Shown here: in pieces, positions 1 to 9,847 of the stretch
Layout: each line of letters begins with the position of its first letter
Position numbering within the stretch: the first letter of the stretch is position 1
Assembly (NCBI GenBank): GCA_019188255.1
Contig: JAETXT010000006.1
Location: forward strand, 4,526,001 to 4,590,000
From: Verticillium longisporum
Taxonomy: Eukaryota > Ascomycota > Sordariomycetes > Glomerellales > Plectosphaerellaceae
DNA: 64,000 bases
Direction of reading: 5' to 3'
Position numbers and translations under genes: made by a program
The notes under the pieces: model-generated
The model's database searches: none
The model's input: the letters and a program-made list of their open reading frames with translations, nothing else
What the model was told of the DNA's origin: nothing

Positions 1-362
1 ACATCACCTTCCTCGCGTTCGAAGCACGCAGGCACAGACTGGCCATGGGGCTCAAGAACGGCGGCAGCATCATCAAAAATGTGCTCCCCATCATCGACTT
101 TTCCGTCAACGAGGAGTGCGCCGCGTACGGCGAGTGTGACCTGTACAAGGCCGTCACGGACGCTGGCAAGCCCGTGTTCCACATCGAGTACCCGGACATG
201 ACGAAGAACGGGGTGAAAGACAAGGATGCGCGGCGACGGGCCTGCAAGGCGAAGGGCGCGGGCCAGTTCAGCACCGTCATGAAAGGGCTAGATCTGGATG
301 GGTGGGTTCAGTATTGCGATGGATATGAATACAAGACCAAAGAGGACAAGGACAAGACGTGA
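1..362 (+). CDS. Glycoside hydrolase family 114 protein, C-terminal part (5' truncated)
   Basis: The reading frame is open from base 3 and ends at the TGA at 360-362, so only the last ~119 residues are present. The stretch FLAFEARRHRLAMGLKNGG, followed by VNEECAAYGECDLY and GKPVFHIEYP, matches the C-terminal strands of the GH114 barrel (endo-alpha-1,4-polygalactosaminidase, Ega3-like). In that family these strands carry the late conserved 'GLKN', 'nE.C..y.eC' and 'gKpVf.iEY' blocks. The family hydrolyses galactosamine-rich exopolysaccharide and is normally secreted or membrane-anchored; the N-terminal half, with any signal peptide and the first catalytic acid, lies outside the window. The tail is Lys/Asp-rich. 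The ATG at 45 is internal, not the start. Family assignment is from recognised motifs only. Confidence 0.8.
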   Translation, partial: ITFLAFEARRHRLAMGLKNGGSIIKNVLPIIDFSVNEECAAYGECDLYKAVTDAGKPVFHIEYPDMTKNGVKDKDARRRACKAKGAGQFSTVMKGLDLDGWVQYCDGYEYKTKEDKDKT

Positions 363-552
363 TGTCGAAGCCGGCGATGCTCAGCCACCTACATCTCGCT
401 CAGCAGGCGAATAGACTGCAGGATGAAAACTTGCAACTTGATCGCGTCTCGCTCGGAACGTGGGTATTCAATTCGAAAGATGGATGCTCGCTAAATGACA
501 GATGACTCTTTTTTTCCTCCTCTGCGTGTCGCTCATAAAGCATTCACGCTGC

Positions 553-1167
553 TCATCCGCAGCATCCAGTGGGCTCCTCGACGCCCTTGGCCTGTTGTGT
601 GGCGGCCCCATTTTCCACCTTGTAGACGAGCCAGTCGCAGAGGAACTTGCCGAGGCCGGCACCGAGCAGGATGGAGATGATGATGTAGCCATTGTAGTAC
701 ATGGCGAGCAACATGATGATGTAGGCCAGACCGAAGAAGGTCGTGTGCAGCACGGCACGGATGAGCTGTTCGACGGGCGAGGCGCGGAAGATGAGCGGCG
801 CGCTGGGACGGGCGACGGCGCCGGTGTCGTTGCAGCATGAGGGCTCAACAGCGGCGGCGACAGCCATCTGGGCCGCGCGCGCGTGGAACTGATGCAGAAG
901 CAGGGCATCGTACTCCTTGCCGAGGCGGCGGACGAACTCGAGGGTCACGGTGAGGAGGGCGACGCCAATACAGCTGGCGGCGAAGGCGCCGTTGCTGCGG
1001 ACGTGCCAGGACTCGGCGAGGAAGCAAGAGTCAATGGTGTACCAGTTCCAAAGCATCTGGTGGTTTGGTGGTCAGCGAGCGAGCGAGGGACATGCAAGAC
1101 GAGGGGCAGCTGGACATACGGAGACTTTGCAGTCGGCGGTCGCGCCGTGGCCGCTGCTGTGCGACAT
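553..1167 (-). CDS. Ctr-family copper transporter
   Basis: Two exons, complement(553..1056, 1120..1167), 183 aa. Exon 1 encodes MSHSSGHGATADCKVS; a 63-nt intron (donor GTATGT, acceptor CCAG) joins in phase 0 to MLWNWYTIDSCFLAESWH. High-affinity Cu(I) permeases of the Ctr/SLC31 family are small trimeric proteins with three membrane spans. Visible hallmarks are the MLWNWYTID entry to span 1, CIGVALLTVTLEFVRRL, the MxxxM selectivity motif of span 2 (MLLAM), the GxxxG of span 3 (GAGLG), and a terminal Cys-Cys-Gly for handing copper to chaperones. The extracellular N terminus is short, with two His and one Met, so it resembles Ctr2/Ctr3-type rather than Met-rich Ctr1 proteins. It is divergent from the ferric reductase starting at 2776, which could supply reduced copper. 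Plasma-membrane or vacuolar location cannot be decided. Confidence 0.92.
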
Positions 1168-2775
1168 GGCGGCAGATGTGTGTGAAGGTGCTCTACGTGG
1201 GGTGAGGATCGGGATGAAGATCAGGTGATGAAGGATGACCAGTCGAAAGGAATCCGTCAAAAGGAATCAGTCAAAAGCAGTGCTGCAGCTTGCAACTTGA
1301 AGAGGACAGGAAGAAGTCAAGTTGTGGATTGCGAGAGTCGCAAAGCAGCTGCTCTCAGAGCCGAGCCTGCCCAACATTGCTGGCGTGTCGGGGTAGATAA
1401 GATGTGGCAGGGGCTACGGAGGTTGCCCACTGCCGCCAATGTTTGCCCTTGCGCCCCCCTCCTTCCCACCTTCCCTATGTCGGGCAATGGTGGGGTAGTA
1501 GGAGAGCTCTAACCCGGATGGTGTACAGGCATTGAAAGCGCGGCATTGGGTGTGCAGGTTTTCCAAGAGGGCCTGGGTTCATGGCGTTGCGCAAGTTTAG
1601 CAGGGGCAAGAGGGAGGGGGGCCACGATGTTTGAGCTTATTGGAGTCGTGGCGACTTTGAGACCCTGGGACAAAGATCAAATCCCTGGGCCGTCTTGGGG
1701 CGGGCTGGTCTTGCGGGAGATCTGATGTGCTTTGGTACTAGGAAATGGGAGAAGGACGGGGCTAAGCAGCTACGGTCCGCTGCTGGTTGGTCAGAAATTG
1801 CTCGCTCCGATGAACGGCCCCGGTGGATCGGATCCGCACGCAGCGCCCCCGGGTCGAAGAAGCACCGTGGTTCGGTCAGTCGCTGTTTCCAGATGCAAGG
1901 TGTGGCGCCATAGCGGCCCCACTAACTTGCTCAATCGTGCTCAGTCGCCCGGGCGGTCACAGCTGGCGGCGACTGCCTTGAAGCAATATTGACCAGGAAA
2001 ACCACCAAGAAGACGATCGAGAGAATCCCCGCTGACGCCTGCTGACGCCTGCTGACGCCCAGACGACGCCTCTTCCGAGTTGCCTCATGCGGGCTCCCCA
2101 AGATCTACTCCTGCACATGGCACGCCTCCCCGCTGCCGTGGCCATATGGCAAGGAGGTATGCCTCCGTTGGTTCGTCTTCTGTATCGGGCAATGCCTTTA
2201 TTGACCAAGCCAGCAGACAGAGTAGCGAAGAGCCCCATGGCAGCTTGTCGGCCTGGCAAGCCCGGGCACCTACATGTATATCGATCGAATGGATGTCCAG
2301 TCATCTGCTCGAGTCAAAACTGCAGCATGCAAATCCAATTCAACCACCCCCGTCAGAGGGGGGGACATTGGACCCTTGGCCAGCCCGGGGAATAAACGCG
2401 CTACACCCACCACGTCGCATCGCCGAGTTCCAGACTAATAAACCTGCTCACTGTGGATCGCCGCCCGCCGCCTTGGCTACCCAAGCTCCCATTGTCGAGA
2501 CGAGGGGCCAGACACCCCACCAACCTGATAAAGCAGACACGAAACACCACTCCAAAAGTTGTTCGAGCATGTCTTTCTTAAGGTGCTCCCATCTCTCTCC
2601 GACGATCGCCACGAGGCCTTGATACGCCTTCTAGGTTTCTCCTGCTGTCCTGCGATTGTGTCGAGATCTCTCCCGAGACACATCATCGGCCCAAGACAGA
2701 CTCATAAACGCCCCTTGGCAAGGTGTCTCTCATCTACTACCGGCGCACATAGAGACGCGTTCACAATTCTACACA
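1168..2775. other. Intergenic region between divergent copper transporter and ferric reductase
   Basis: There is no credible gene in this 1.6 kb; the open frames are short and of biased composition. It must hold both promoters. A 10-bp unit, GCTGACGCCT, is repeated three times in tandem at 2031-2060. Isolated GATAA cores (near 1396 and 2526) and a TTGCTCA core near 1926 resemble GATA-type and copper-regulator half sites, but such short matches are expected by chance and are not called as sites. Confidence 0.5.
2031..2060. repeat. 10-bp tandem repeat, 3 copies
   Basis: GCTGACGCCT occurs three times, the last copy ending in C instead of T. It lies in the shared upstream region of the copper transporter and ferric reductase, about 715 bp from the reductase ATG. 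Confidence 0.85.
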
Positions 2776-4764
2776 ATGGAGGCCACCAAGAGCCTCCTGG
2801 CAGCGCGCCAGCATATCCAGGATCACGATGCCGCCGAGTCTGTCATCCATCACTGGGGCTACGCTGACCGCGTGGTACCCTGCGTCAACGATCCTGGGTC
2901 CTGTAGATACCTCGACGTCGTTTACAACGCCCACGATGTTGGCATGATCTACACCGGCGTCATCTGGGCCACTATCGGAGGCATCCTCCTTATCTGGGCC
3001 ATCGTCAGGCGGATGATGCCTCCCCAGTCCCACCGGAACCCTCAGGCGCTGGTTGAGGGCGAGAAGCGGACGGTAGACACGACGACGAGAATGCGCCATA
3101 CTCTTTGGTCTTACACCAACCGCTATCTCCTGCCCGACTCCATTCGCTCCATCTTCGGCCGCACCACGCGCCTGCAGGTTCTCGTGCTTGCCATCCTCAC
3201 CGGCTACCTTACCATCTTCTCCTTCGTCGGCATCGTCTACGGCATCTGGATCACCCCCGTCAAGAAGATGGAGGGCGTCTACAACACCCGCAGCAGTCTG
3301 GGACCCTTCTCTGACCGTGTCGGTGTCCTCGCCTACGCCCTGACGCCGCTGTCCGTTCTCCTGTCGAACCGCGAGTCGCTGCTGTCCGTCTTGACCGGCA
3401 TTCCCTACCAGAACTTTAACTTTATGCACCGCTGGCTCGGCTACATCATCATGGTCCAGTCCATTGTCCACACCATTGGTTGGACAATCATTGAGGTCAA
3501 GCTCTACCAGCCCCAGCCCCAGGTGGCGAAGAAGTGGATCGTGCAGCTCTACATGGTTTGGGGTGTCGTCGCCATGATCCTGCTTCTCATCCTCTACGCC
3601 CTCACGCTACCTCCTGTCATCCGCTTCACCGGCTACGAGTTCTTCCGCAAGTCTCACTACGTTCTGGCCCTGGTCTACATGGGCGCCTGCATCGGCCACT
3701 GGGAGGGTCTCCAGTGCTTCATCATCCCCGGTATCCTGCTGTGGTTCATCGACCGCTTCGCCCGTGCCGCCAGGACTTTCCTGCTGCATTACAACTTCGT
3801 GGACGGCACCAAGCGTGGTTTCGTTGCCGCTCACGCCGCCATTACCACCTTCCCTGACGAGAAGGACGGCGACGTCGTACGTCTCGATTTTGAACACCCT
3901 CACGATGCCTGGGCCGTCGGTCAGCACTTCTACCTCTGCTTCACCGAGAGCAGCATCTTCCAGTCTCACCCGTTCACCCCGCTGAACGCAGCCGTCACTG
4001 TCAACGGCCGCACCAAGCACTCGTACGTTTTCCGCGCCAAGGGCGGCGAGACCAAGAAGATCGCACAGATCGCCGCGAAGAAACTGGCGGCTGCTGCCAC
4101 TGCATCTACAACGACATCAGAAGACAAGGACGGTGTGATCACGGCTGCCTCGGCCCCGACGACGCCTGTTGTGCTTACTGGTCCCTACGGTGACCCGATC
4201 ATGCGCAACATCACCCCCGAAGCCAACATTCTGTGCGTCGCCGGCGGCACCGGCATCACCTACGTTCTGCCCGCCCTCCTCAGCCTGACCGCCAATCCTG
4301 CTTCGCCTCGCAAGCTCGAGCTCATCTGGGTCGTCCGCCATGCCAAGGATGTCGACTGGGTCAAGCCTGAACTTGCCGCACTTGAGGCCCTCGATGTGAC
4401 GGTGCGCATCTTTGCCACGCGCGACGCCGCCTCGAGCTCATCTGATGCCGATCGCTCGTCCGAAGCCGAAGCCGACGAAGAGAAGCGCGCTGCTGGTGCC
4501 GTGGCCGTGCAGAAGATGCGTGCTCGTGGCGCGGCGGCCAGTGTCCGCTCTGGTGGCATCGGACACCCGGACCTGGCGTTGCTCGTGCGTGAGTTTGTTC
4601 AGGCGACTGTTGCCGCGAGGACGGTCGTGTTTGCGAGCGGACCTGGCGGGTTGATGACGGATGCGAGGGCGGCGGTTGCGGTTTGCAACGACGGCAGCAA
4701 GGTGTGGAAGGGGGACGAGCGGTTCCACGTGGACTTGATTCACGACGAGCGCATGGAGAGGTGA
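2776..4764 (+). CDS. Ferric reductase transmembrane component (FRE/NOX family metalloreductase)
   Basis: Single exon, 662 aa from the ATG at 2776 (context CACAATGGAG); the frame is open further upstream, but this ATG opens the conserved protein. FRE proteins pass electrons from NADPH through FAD and two hemes to reduce extracellular Fe(III) or Cu(II). Visible: an N-terminal span (about residues 55-75), then a ferric-reductase domain with heme-ligand histidines in FMHRWLGYIIMVQSIVHTIGW and in RKSHYVLALVYMGACIGHW. The FAD-binding domain has HPFT near residue 397, and the NADPH-binding domain has GPYGDP (~468), GGTGIT (~490) and SGPGGLMTDAR near the end. A Ser/Asp/Glu-rich insert (about 555-575) splits the NAD domain. 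The copper transporter lies upstream on the opposite strand, suggesting joint metal acquisition; the P450 gene is convergent, 240 bp downstream. Confidence 0.93.
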   Translation: MEATKSLLAARQHIQDHDAAESVIHHWGYADRVVPCVNDPGSCRYLDVVYNAHDVGMIYTGVIWATIGGILLIWAIVRRMMPPQSHRNPQALVEGEKRTVDTTTRMRHTLWSYTNRYLLPDSIRSIFGRTTRLQVLVLAILTGYLTIFSFVGIVYGIWITPVKKMEGVYNTRSSLGPFSDRVGVLAYALTPLSVLLSNRESLLSVLTGIPYQNFNFMHRWLGYIIMVQSIVHTIGWTIIEVKLYQPQPQVAKKWIVQLYMVWGVVAMILLLILYALTLPPVIRFTGYEFFRKSHYVLALVYMGACIGHWEGLQCFIIPGILLWFIDRFARAARTFLLHYNFVDGTKRGFVAAHAAITTFPDEKDGDVVRLDFEHPHDAWAVGQHFYLCFTESSIFQSHPFTPLNAAVTVNGRTKHSYVFRAKGGETKKIAQIAAKKLAAAATASTTTSEDKDGVITAASAPTTPVVLTGPYGDPIMRNITPEANILCVAGGTGITYVLPALLSLTANPASPRKLELIWVVRHAKDVDWVKPELAALEALDVTVRIFATRDAASSSSDADRSSEAEADEEKRAAGAVAVQKMRARGAAASVRSGGIGHPDLALLVREFVQATVAARTVVFASGPGGLMTDARAAVAVCNDGSKVWKGDERFHVDLIHDERMER

Positions 4765-5003
4765 CGACGTGTTTGGATTTAGCGATGATACCACCTTGTT
4801 TAGCCTTGAACTCGATTTTTCCTGCTTCATCGATTTCGATGTCATGAATGCCATGTGTGTTCCTCTGTTGAGTGTGTAGGTAATGCACTTTCTCGAAGCA
4901 GCACCTATGAATCGCTTCAGCGCTACCACTCTGCCACCCTTGACCCCGACGACCCTGACCCCCTTTTCCGGTTTCGTCGCACGATGCGCCGCCGCACGCC
5001 GGT

Positions 5004-6930
5004 CTACCGCGCGGCAGGTCTGAGCCTGCACATGAGCGGCGGCTTGTTCCACGTGTTGAACGCCTTGACGTGGCGCAAGTCGCCCTCGACGTCCCAGAGG
5101 TCGACCTCGCCGGGGGCCGTCGGCACGCGCTCGACGTCAAAGTGCCACAGCAGGTTGGCCAGGATGAGGCGCAGCTCGAGGTAGCTCAGGTGCTTGCCGA
5201 TGCAGGCGCGCGGGCCGAGCGAGAAGGCCTGGCTCGCGTCGCGGGCGTCGCGCGCAAAGGGGGACGGCCCGTCGGCGCCTCCGCTGTGCTCGTCGCCGTC
5301 GCCGTCGAGCCACCGCTCCGGCAGAAAGTCGTCGGGCCGCGCCCAGTTGCGGGGCGAGTGGGTGGCGGCCCAGCTGTAGACGGAGACGGTGGTGCCGCCG
5401 GGCAGGAACTCGCCGGCGACCGTGTCGCCGCCGCGGGGCACGGTGCGCGTCAGGCCCGTCGGCACGGGCGGGAAGATGCGCAGGGCCTCGTCGATGCAGG
5501 CGTTCATGTAGGGCAGGTCCTGGAGGGCGAGGAACTGCATGGCGGCGCCGCCGGGGCCGGGAAAGGCGTCGCGGACCTCGCGCGTCAGGCGGGCGTGGGC
5601 GGCGGGCGTGCGCAGCAGGTGCATGAGCAGGCCCGAGAGGAGGGACGCCGTCGTCTCGGAGCCGGCGACGATGAAGAGGGCCGAGTTGAGGATAATCTCG
5701 TTCTGCGAGACGGTGCCCTTTTCGTTCTGTCGCAGGATGTAGTAGAGGAAGTCGCGGTGTTCGCGGCGGAGGCCCTCGTCGATGCGTCTACGTCATCAGC
5801 TTCTGGTTCTTCTTTCTTCATAGTTCATTTGTCATATGGCTATGCGCGACAACTGGCAGAGGGACACTCACTGGAGGCACTTTTCCTGGCTCAGTTGCAA
5901 ATGCCTGACACGCTTCTCGCGCAGGTCGCTCGGGATGAGCTTGACGAGCGTCCGCTGCCAGAAACTGCCCGTGCGGAACATGCGCCGCGTCGCCTGCTCG
6001 TACGCGCCCGCCTTGATCGTGTCGGTGATGAGGGAGACCCAGGAGTGGAACACGCCGTCCTTGAGGCAGCCGAATGGTTCGCCAAAGGCCATGTCGCCGA
6101 TGATGTCAAACGTCGTAAAGTCTGCGACGGTCAGCTTCTGTTTTGCATGTCCAACTGCCTGGCAAGAAGCCTGGCAAGAAGCCTGGCAAGAAGCCTGGCA
6201 AGAAGCCTGGCAAGAAGCCTGGCAAGAAGCCTGGCAAGAAGCCTGGCAAGGGACACGTACTGAACCAGTCGCACATGTTGACGGCGGCGCCAGACCGGGC
6301 CAACGGCGTCAGCTTCTGCACGAAGAGGTCGACGTAGCCGCGGATGATGCTCTCCTGCTCGAGCAGCGCCTTCTGGCTAAAGGCGTGGGACAGCGTGCGG
6401 CGCTGGCGGGCGTGGTTGGCGTCGTCGGCCATGGTCAGGGTCGTGGCGCCGGGGAGGTCCTGGACGGAGCCGACGTGGATGGCTGCGCGTGTTTAGTCTG
6501 TCGGGCTCGAGAAGAGAGGCAGGCCGAGGCAGAGGCAGATACGTACGGTCCTTGTGAAACTGCGGATGGCCCTGTCTGTGGCCGTAAATGTCCTTCCACG
6601 CCGTCGGGTCCGTGAAGGCGAGCTCCGACGGCATGGTGCGCACAACGGGGCCGTACTTCAGGTGCAGCTGGTGCACGTCAAAGGGCCACCGTCCGCGGAA
6701 GAGGCCGTAGATGCTGTAGACGGGAGAGATCTTGGCGAGGAAGGGGCCTGGATACTTGGCCAGCGGGTGGAAGTAGTAGTTGTACACGCAGCTCCAGAGG
6801 GTGTAGATGGTGAGCTTCCGGGACATCAGCTTGCCGTGCCACACGAACGTTCAGAGAAACGACTTACGAACGCGACAGTGGCCAGGCCAGCCAGGCCGGA
6901 GTAGTCGTACAGGACCTGAACCGCACCCAT
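5004..6930 (-). CDS. Cytochrome P450 monooxygenase (CYP65 / isotrichodermin C-15 hydroxylase-like)
   Basis: Five exons, complement(5004..5787, 5872..6121, 6261..6482, 6547..6814, 6868..6930), 528 aa. The N terminus has a hydrophobic anchor and the YFHPLAKYPGPFLAK hinge. Catalytic landmarks are the I-helix AGSETT (309-314), ExxR as EALR (368-371), the PERW block and the heme loop FSLGPRACIG with Cys 463. FTDPTAWKDIYGHRQG and FTTFDIIGDMAFGEPF are typical of the CYP65 / isotrichodermin hydroxylase group, which oxidise secondary metabolites; the actual substrate is unknown. Intron 3 (6122-6260) consists mostly of a 12-bp minisatellite, and splicing across it restores CDWFNFTTFD exactly. The first intron acceptor (CGGAAG at 6815) is less certain than the others. 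The upstream neighbour on the same strand is the carotenoid oxygenase. Confidence 0.9.
6157..6250. repeat. 12-bp minisatellite inside P450 intron 3 (7.8 copies)
   Basis: Seven perfect copies of GCCTGGCAAGAA plus ten bases of an eighth. In the sense of the gene each unit reads TTCTTGCCAGGC, that is, a short pyrimidine run followed by CAG/G, so every copy resembles a 3' splice site. The true acceptor (CGTCGCAG at 6122) lies beyond the array. Confidence 0.97.
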
Positions 6931-7862
6931 TTTTCGTATTGTTCTTCTTGGTCGAACCGCTGTGATCGCCTCTGTACAGTCGATGCTGAGATGTCGTCCC
7001 ACGCCAGCAAGGCTGATACTCATATACTGCCTGTCAGAGGAATCAGGACGTCGGCCATTGGTGAAGCCATCTCCACTCTTGGGGAGTCCCTGTGACGTCT
7101 CGCGCTAGGGATACGTTTACCCAGCGCCAGGGCGCCCGCGTCAGGGGTTTGATGTTGTGCTGGGACGATCGTTAGGGTGGGATCTGGTCTTCCCGAACGG
7201 CAACAGGCAGGCAGCCATTGGAGGGGAAGGCCAGTTGAGTGGCCATCATCAGGCTCAGGGTGATGCAAATGCTCGAGATGATGCTGACGCCTGATGATGC
7301 ACACGGAGTTTGATCCAGGGGTCCAGCGTAGCGTTTGATGCTGAGATTTCTGCAGCACTCCACGAGACCAAGTGACTGTAAGACGAGGGAATCTCAACCA
7401 GCGGTTCATCAATATGACTAAAAGCTGAAGTTGTCTGTCCTTGTCGTCAAGTCAAGTCTGATGGGTTCAGTTGAGCAGGCAGCTGTCATGGCGGTGGAGC
7501 CTTCTCTTCGGTACTTCCTGCACTTCCTCCACTCACTGCGGGGTCACTTCACGACTCGGCTGGTGGGTTCGGATCTAGTTACCCGACCGTCTGATTGGAT
7601 CTCTACGACTCATGAACATGATGCCAATGGCCTCGACCTAACTCAGGGGCGTTACCCTCGTTCTGCCTTGTCATCATCATGGGCGTGTGCCGAAAGGAAA
7701 GGCAAAGGCAAAGACAAAACACAAGGTATCATGACGACCCGAAAGTCTCTACCAAAATACACAACAGGTCCATGCCCGCCCAACGCCGTGTTCGCCCCCA
7801 TGCAATGCTGACGCCTTCAAGATGCAACCCGACATGCTCGCCCGCCAGACACGACGCCCAAC
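6931..7862. other. Intergenic, no gene seen
   Basis: About 930 bp between the P450 start (minus strand) and the carotenoid oxygenase stop. The open frames are short and without recognisable motifs. It presumably contains the P450 promoter and the oxygenase 3' UTR. Confidence 0.5.
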
Positions 7863-9847
7863 TCACAGGTAGCCCGTCGGCGCATGCACGCCGTGAAACC
7901 CAAGCCCGATGGAAAATGGACATTCAGCCCTGCCCAGTTCCGTAAGGTCCCTCGCATTGAGGCACAGCAGGTAGCTTCTCTGCGCGCTGCCATCGAGCAC
8001 AACACTCAACAGCACGCCGTCGTCCTCGTCCGCCACCTCCCCCTCCGCCACCGGCCGCGGCACAAAGATGGTCTCGCCTGGTGTATGCCCCCGCGGACAC
8101 CCCCAGAGCAGCGCCCCCTTCGTCTCCGTGTCCGTCTTAACGACCGTGTCGAGCAGGGTGCTTCGCCCCCGATTCGCCAGCGAGTACACGTAGCGGTGTC
8201 GTTTCGTGTGGTATGCCGGATTAATGACAGGCAGCTCACCGGCGTGCGGTCCGGGAATCGAAGACACGAGCTCCCACTGGCCCTGCTTCTTGCCCGACTT
8301 GAGCGGCACGCCGAGGCGGTACCGGGCGAGCCGCGGGTGGAGCGTCTGCAGCCTGTTCTTTTCGCCCCAGAACCTCTTTGCGGCGTCATTCCTGTCGAGC
8401 AGCACGTCGTAGTAGAAGCTTCGGATGACGTCTTGGTTCGGGTACTCGATGACATCGCAGAAGAGGTCCACGACGGAACCATCCGGTGACGTCTCCTCAA
8501 ACGAATTGACCGAGTGGAAGAAGAAGGCGGCGGGTGTGTCAAAGCTGGCGACGAGCCCCTTTTTACCCCGGCGGTCGACGACGAGCCACTTGCACCGCTG
8601 CGTCGCATCAAACGCCTCGATCGAGTCGAGAATATTCCGGTTCCACGGCACCTTGAGCCCGGCCAGCCCAAAGTGCGCGACGGGGATGCAGAGAACGACG
8701 TAACTCGGCGTCAGGAAGAAACTGTGCATGTAGCCGGGCTTGGCGCCGGCGTCGTTGATGGTGGCCAGTATGTCCGTCTTGCCCGTGGCCGCGCTGACAC
8801 GGTACACACGATACGAGGCCGTCCTGCCAGAGTCGAGGTTGTAGTTGAAGAGGTCACCCGTCTCGGGGTCCCTCTGCGCGTGGGCGCATGCGCTGGGGCC
8901 TTAGAGGTTCGGGTGCAGCCTGGATTGCCTGGCGACGCCAACGGGCTCGAGGGTGTCGGGGTCGGCCTCGACCAGCATGCTGGCGTCGGTGGATATCCAC
9001 ACGTTGCGGACGCCGTTGCGATGGCCGCCCGACGGGGCCTCGTCGCCCTTGGGAGGGCCCTTCGGCGGCGACACGCGGTCCCTCGGCGGCGACACGCGGT
9101 CCCTCGGCGGCGACACGCGGTCCCTCGGCGGCGACACGCGGTCCCTCGGCGGCGACACGCGGTCCCTCGGCGGCGACACGCGGTCCCTCGGCGGCGACAC
9201 GCGGTCCCTCGGCGGCGACAGGCCTGGGACGTTGGTGTTGACGGCGACGGACACGTTGCTGCCCTGCGGCTGCCTCTGGAACATGCTCATGACCTTGCCG
9301 AACAGACCAATGCAGGGGTCCCGCCGCTGGCCGAACGAGTAGGCGTTGCGCATGCCCTGGGCCTTGATCTCGCTGACGAGCGTCTCGGCCTGGCGCCTCG
9401 ACGAGTAGACGACGCGCAGGGGCGCGCCGGCGGCTTCATCTGCGGGGACGATTTGGAAGAGGTGAGTGTGCGCGAAGCCGTCGAACCAGTGCGTGACATA
9501 GTGGGTGCCTTTGGGGGTGTTCTCGACCTTGCAGGCGCCGGGGCCGGTCCGGTACAACGAGCCGGCCGCCCAGTCGGGGATGTGGCCGCGGACGGTCAGT
9601 TCGAGGGGGCCTCGTTCCTCGGTGAGGCCATCAAACTGGGCTGTTAGAATGGGGATGATGGCCAGGCGTCGGGAGGCAATAGGAGGATCTAACGTACACC
9701 GGCCTCGTTGGGCCATTCCTTGTAGGTCTGTTGGGAGATATTCTGAGCAAACTCTTTCCGGTCGGCGTCGGCATCATGAGGGGTGCGCAGGACGGGTATC
9801 GTGCCCGGCAACGCGGCAGCCTCTGCAAGCATCACGGCAGAGCCCAT
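7863..9847 (-). pseudogene. Carotenoid oxygenase (RPE65/CCD family) gene with an in-frame stop
   Basis: Exon 1 is 9698..9847 (50 codons, ends WPNEAG); exon 2 is 7863..9635, resuming FDGLTEERGP. Family members are Fe(II) enzymes that cleave carotenoid or stilbene double bonds. Blocks seen in order: IPDWAAGSLYRTGPG, THWFDGFAHTH, VWISTDASMLVEADPDTLEP, CAHAQRDPETGDLFNYNL, GYMHSFFLTPSYVV, FFFHSVNSFEE and GFHGVH; the His of CAHAQ, GYMHSF, FFHSVN and GFHG are the expected four iron ligands. Two oddities: seven in-frame copies of SPPRDRV at 9063-9218, and a TAA at 8901-8903 directly before GPSACAHAQ, with the same frame conserved on both sides. A 63- or 69-nt intron could bypass the stop in frame but would delete the first iron-ligand His and use a weak donor. 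It is either a recent nonsense mutation or a base error; the rest is intact. Confidence 0.8.
9063..9218. repeat. 21-bp in-frame coding minisatellite (7.4 copies) in the carotenoid oxygenase
   Basis: Seven near-identical 21-bp units plus nine bases encode (SPPRDRV)7-SPP on the minus strand. They are inserted between NTNVPGL and the conserved VWISTDASML block. The unit is a multiple of three, so copy-number change would not shift the frame. Confidence 0.97.

Noticed and set aside
1390..1935. Mac1-like and GATA-like sites upstream of the metal-uptake pair
   Set aside because: Only partial or very short matches, expected by chance in 1.6 kb.
2656..2775. N-terminal extension of the ferric reductase from an earlier in-frame ATG
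   Set aside because: The extra 40 residues are unlike a signal or family sequence, and the ATG at 2776 has better context and begins the family-like part.
5070..6263. 397-codon plus-strand frame across the P450, ending in a Leu/Ala/Arg/Ser repeat
   Set aside because: Antisense to conserved P450 exons, and its repetitive C terminus is simply the intron minisatellite.
6106..6432. Reading the P450 intron repeat as a real LPGF-repeat protein segment
   Set aside because: It shifts the frame and ends at a TGA, whereas splicing 6122-6260 restores CDWFNFTTFD exactly.
8850..8960. Intron to remove the in-frame stop of the carotenoid oxygenase
   Set aside because: Only weak donors exist (GTTGGC, GTCGCC), and the removed part includes a conserved iron-ligand His.
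8514..9647. 377-codon plus-strand frame over the carotenoid oxygenase
   Set aside because: Antisense shadow; its RRRHAVP repeat is the complement of the 21-bp coding array.
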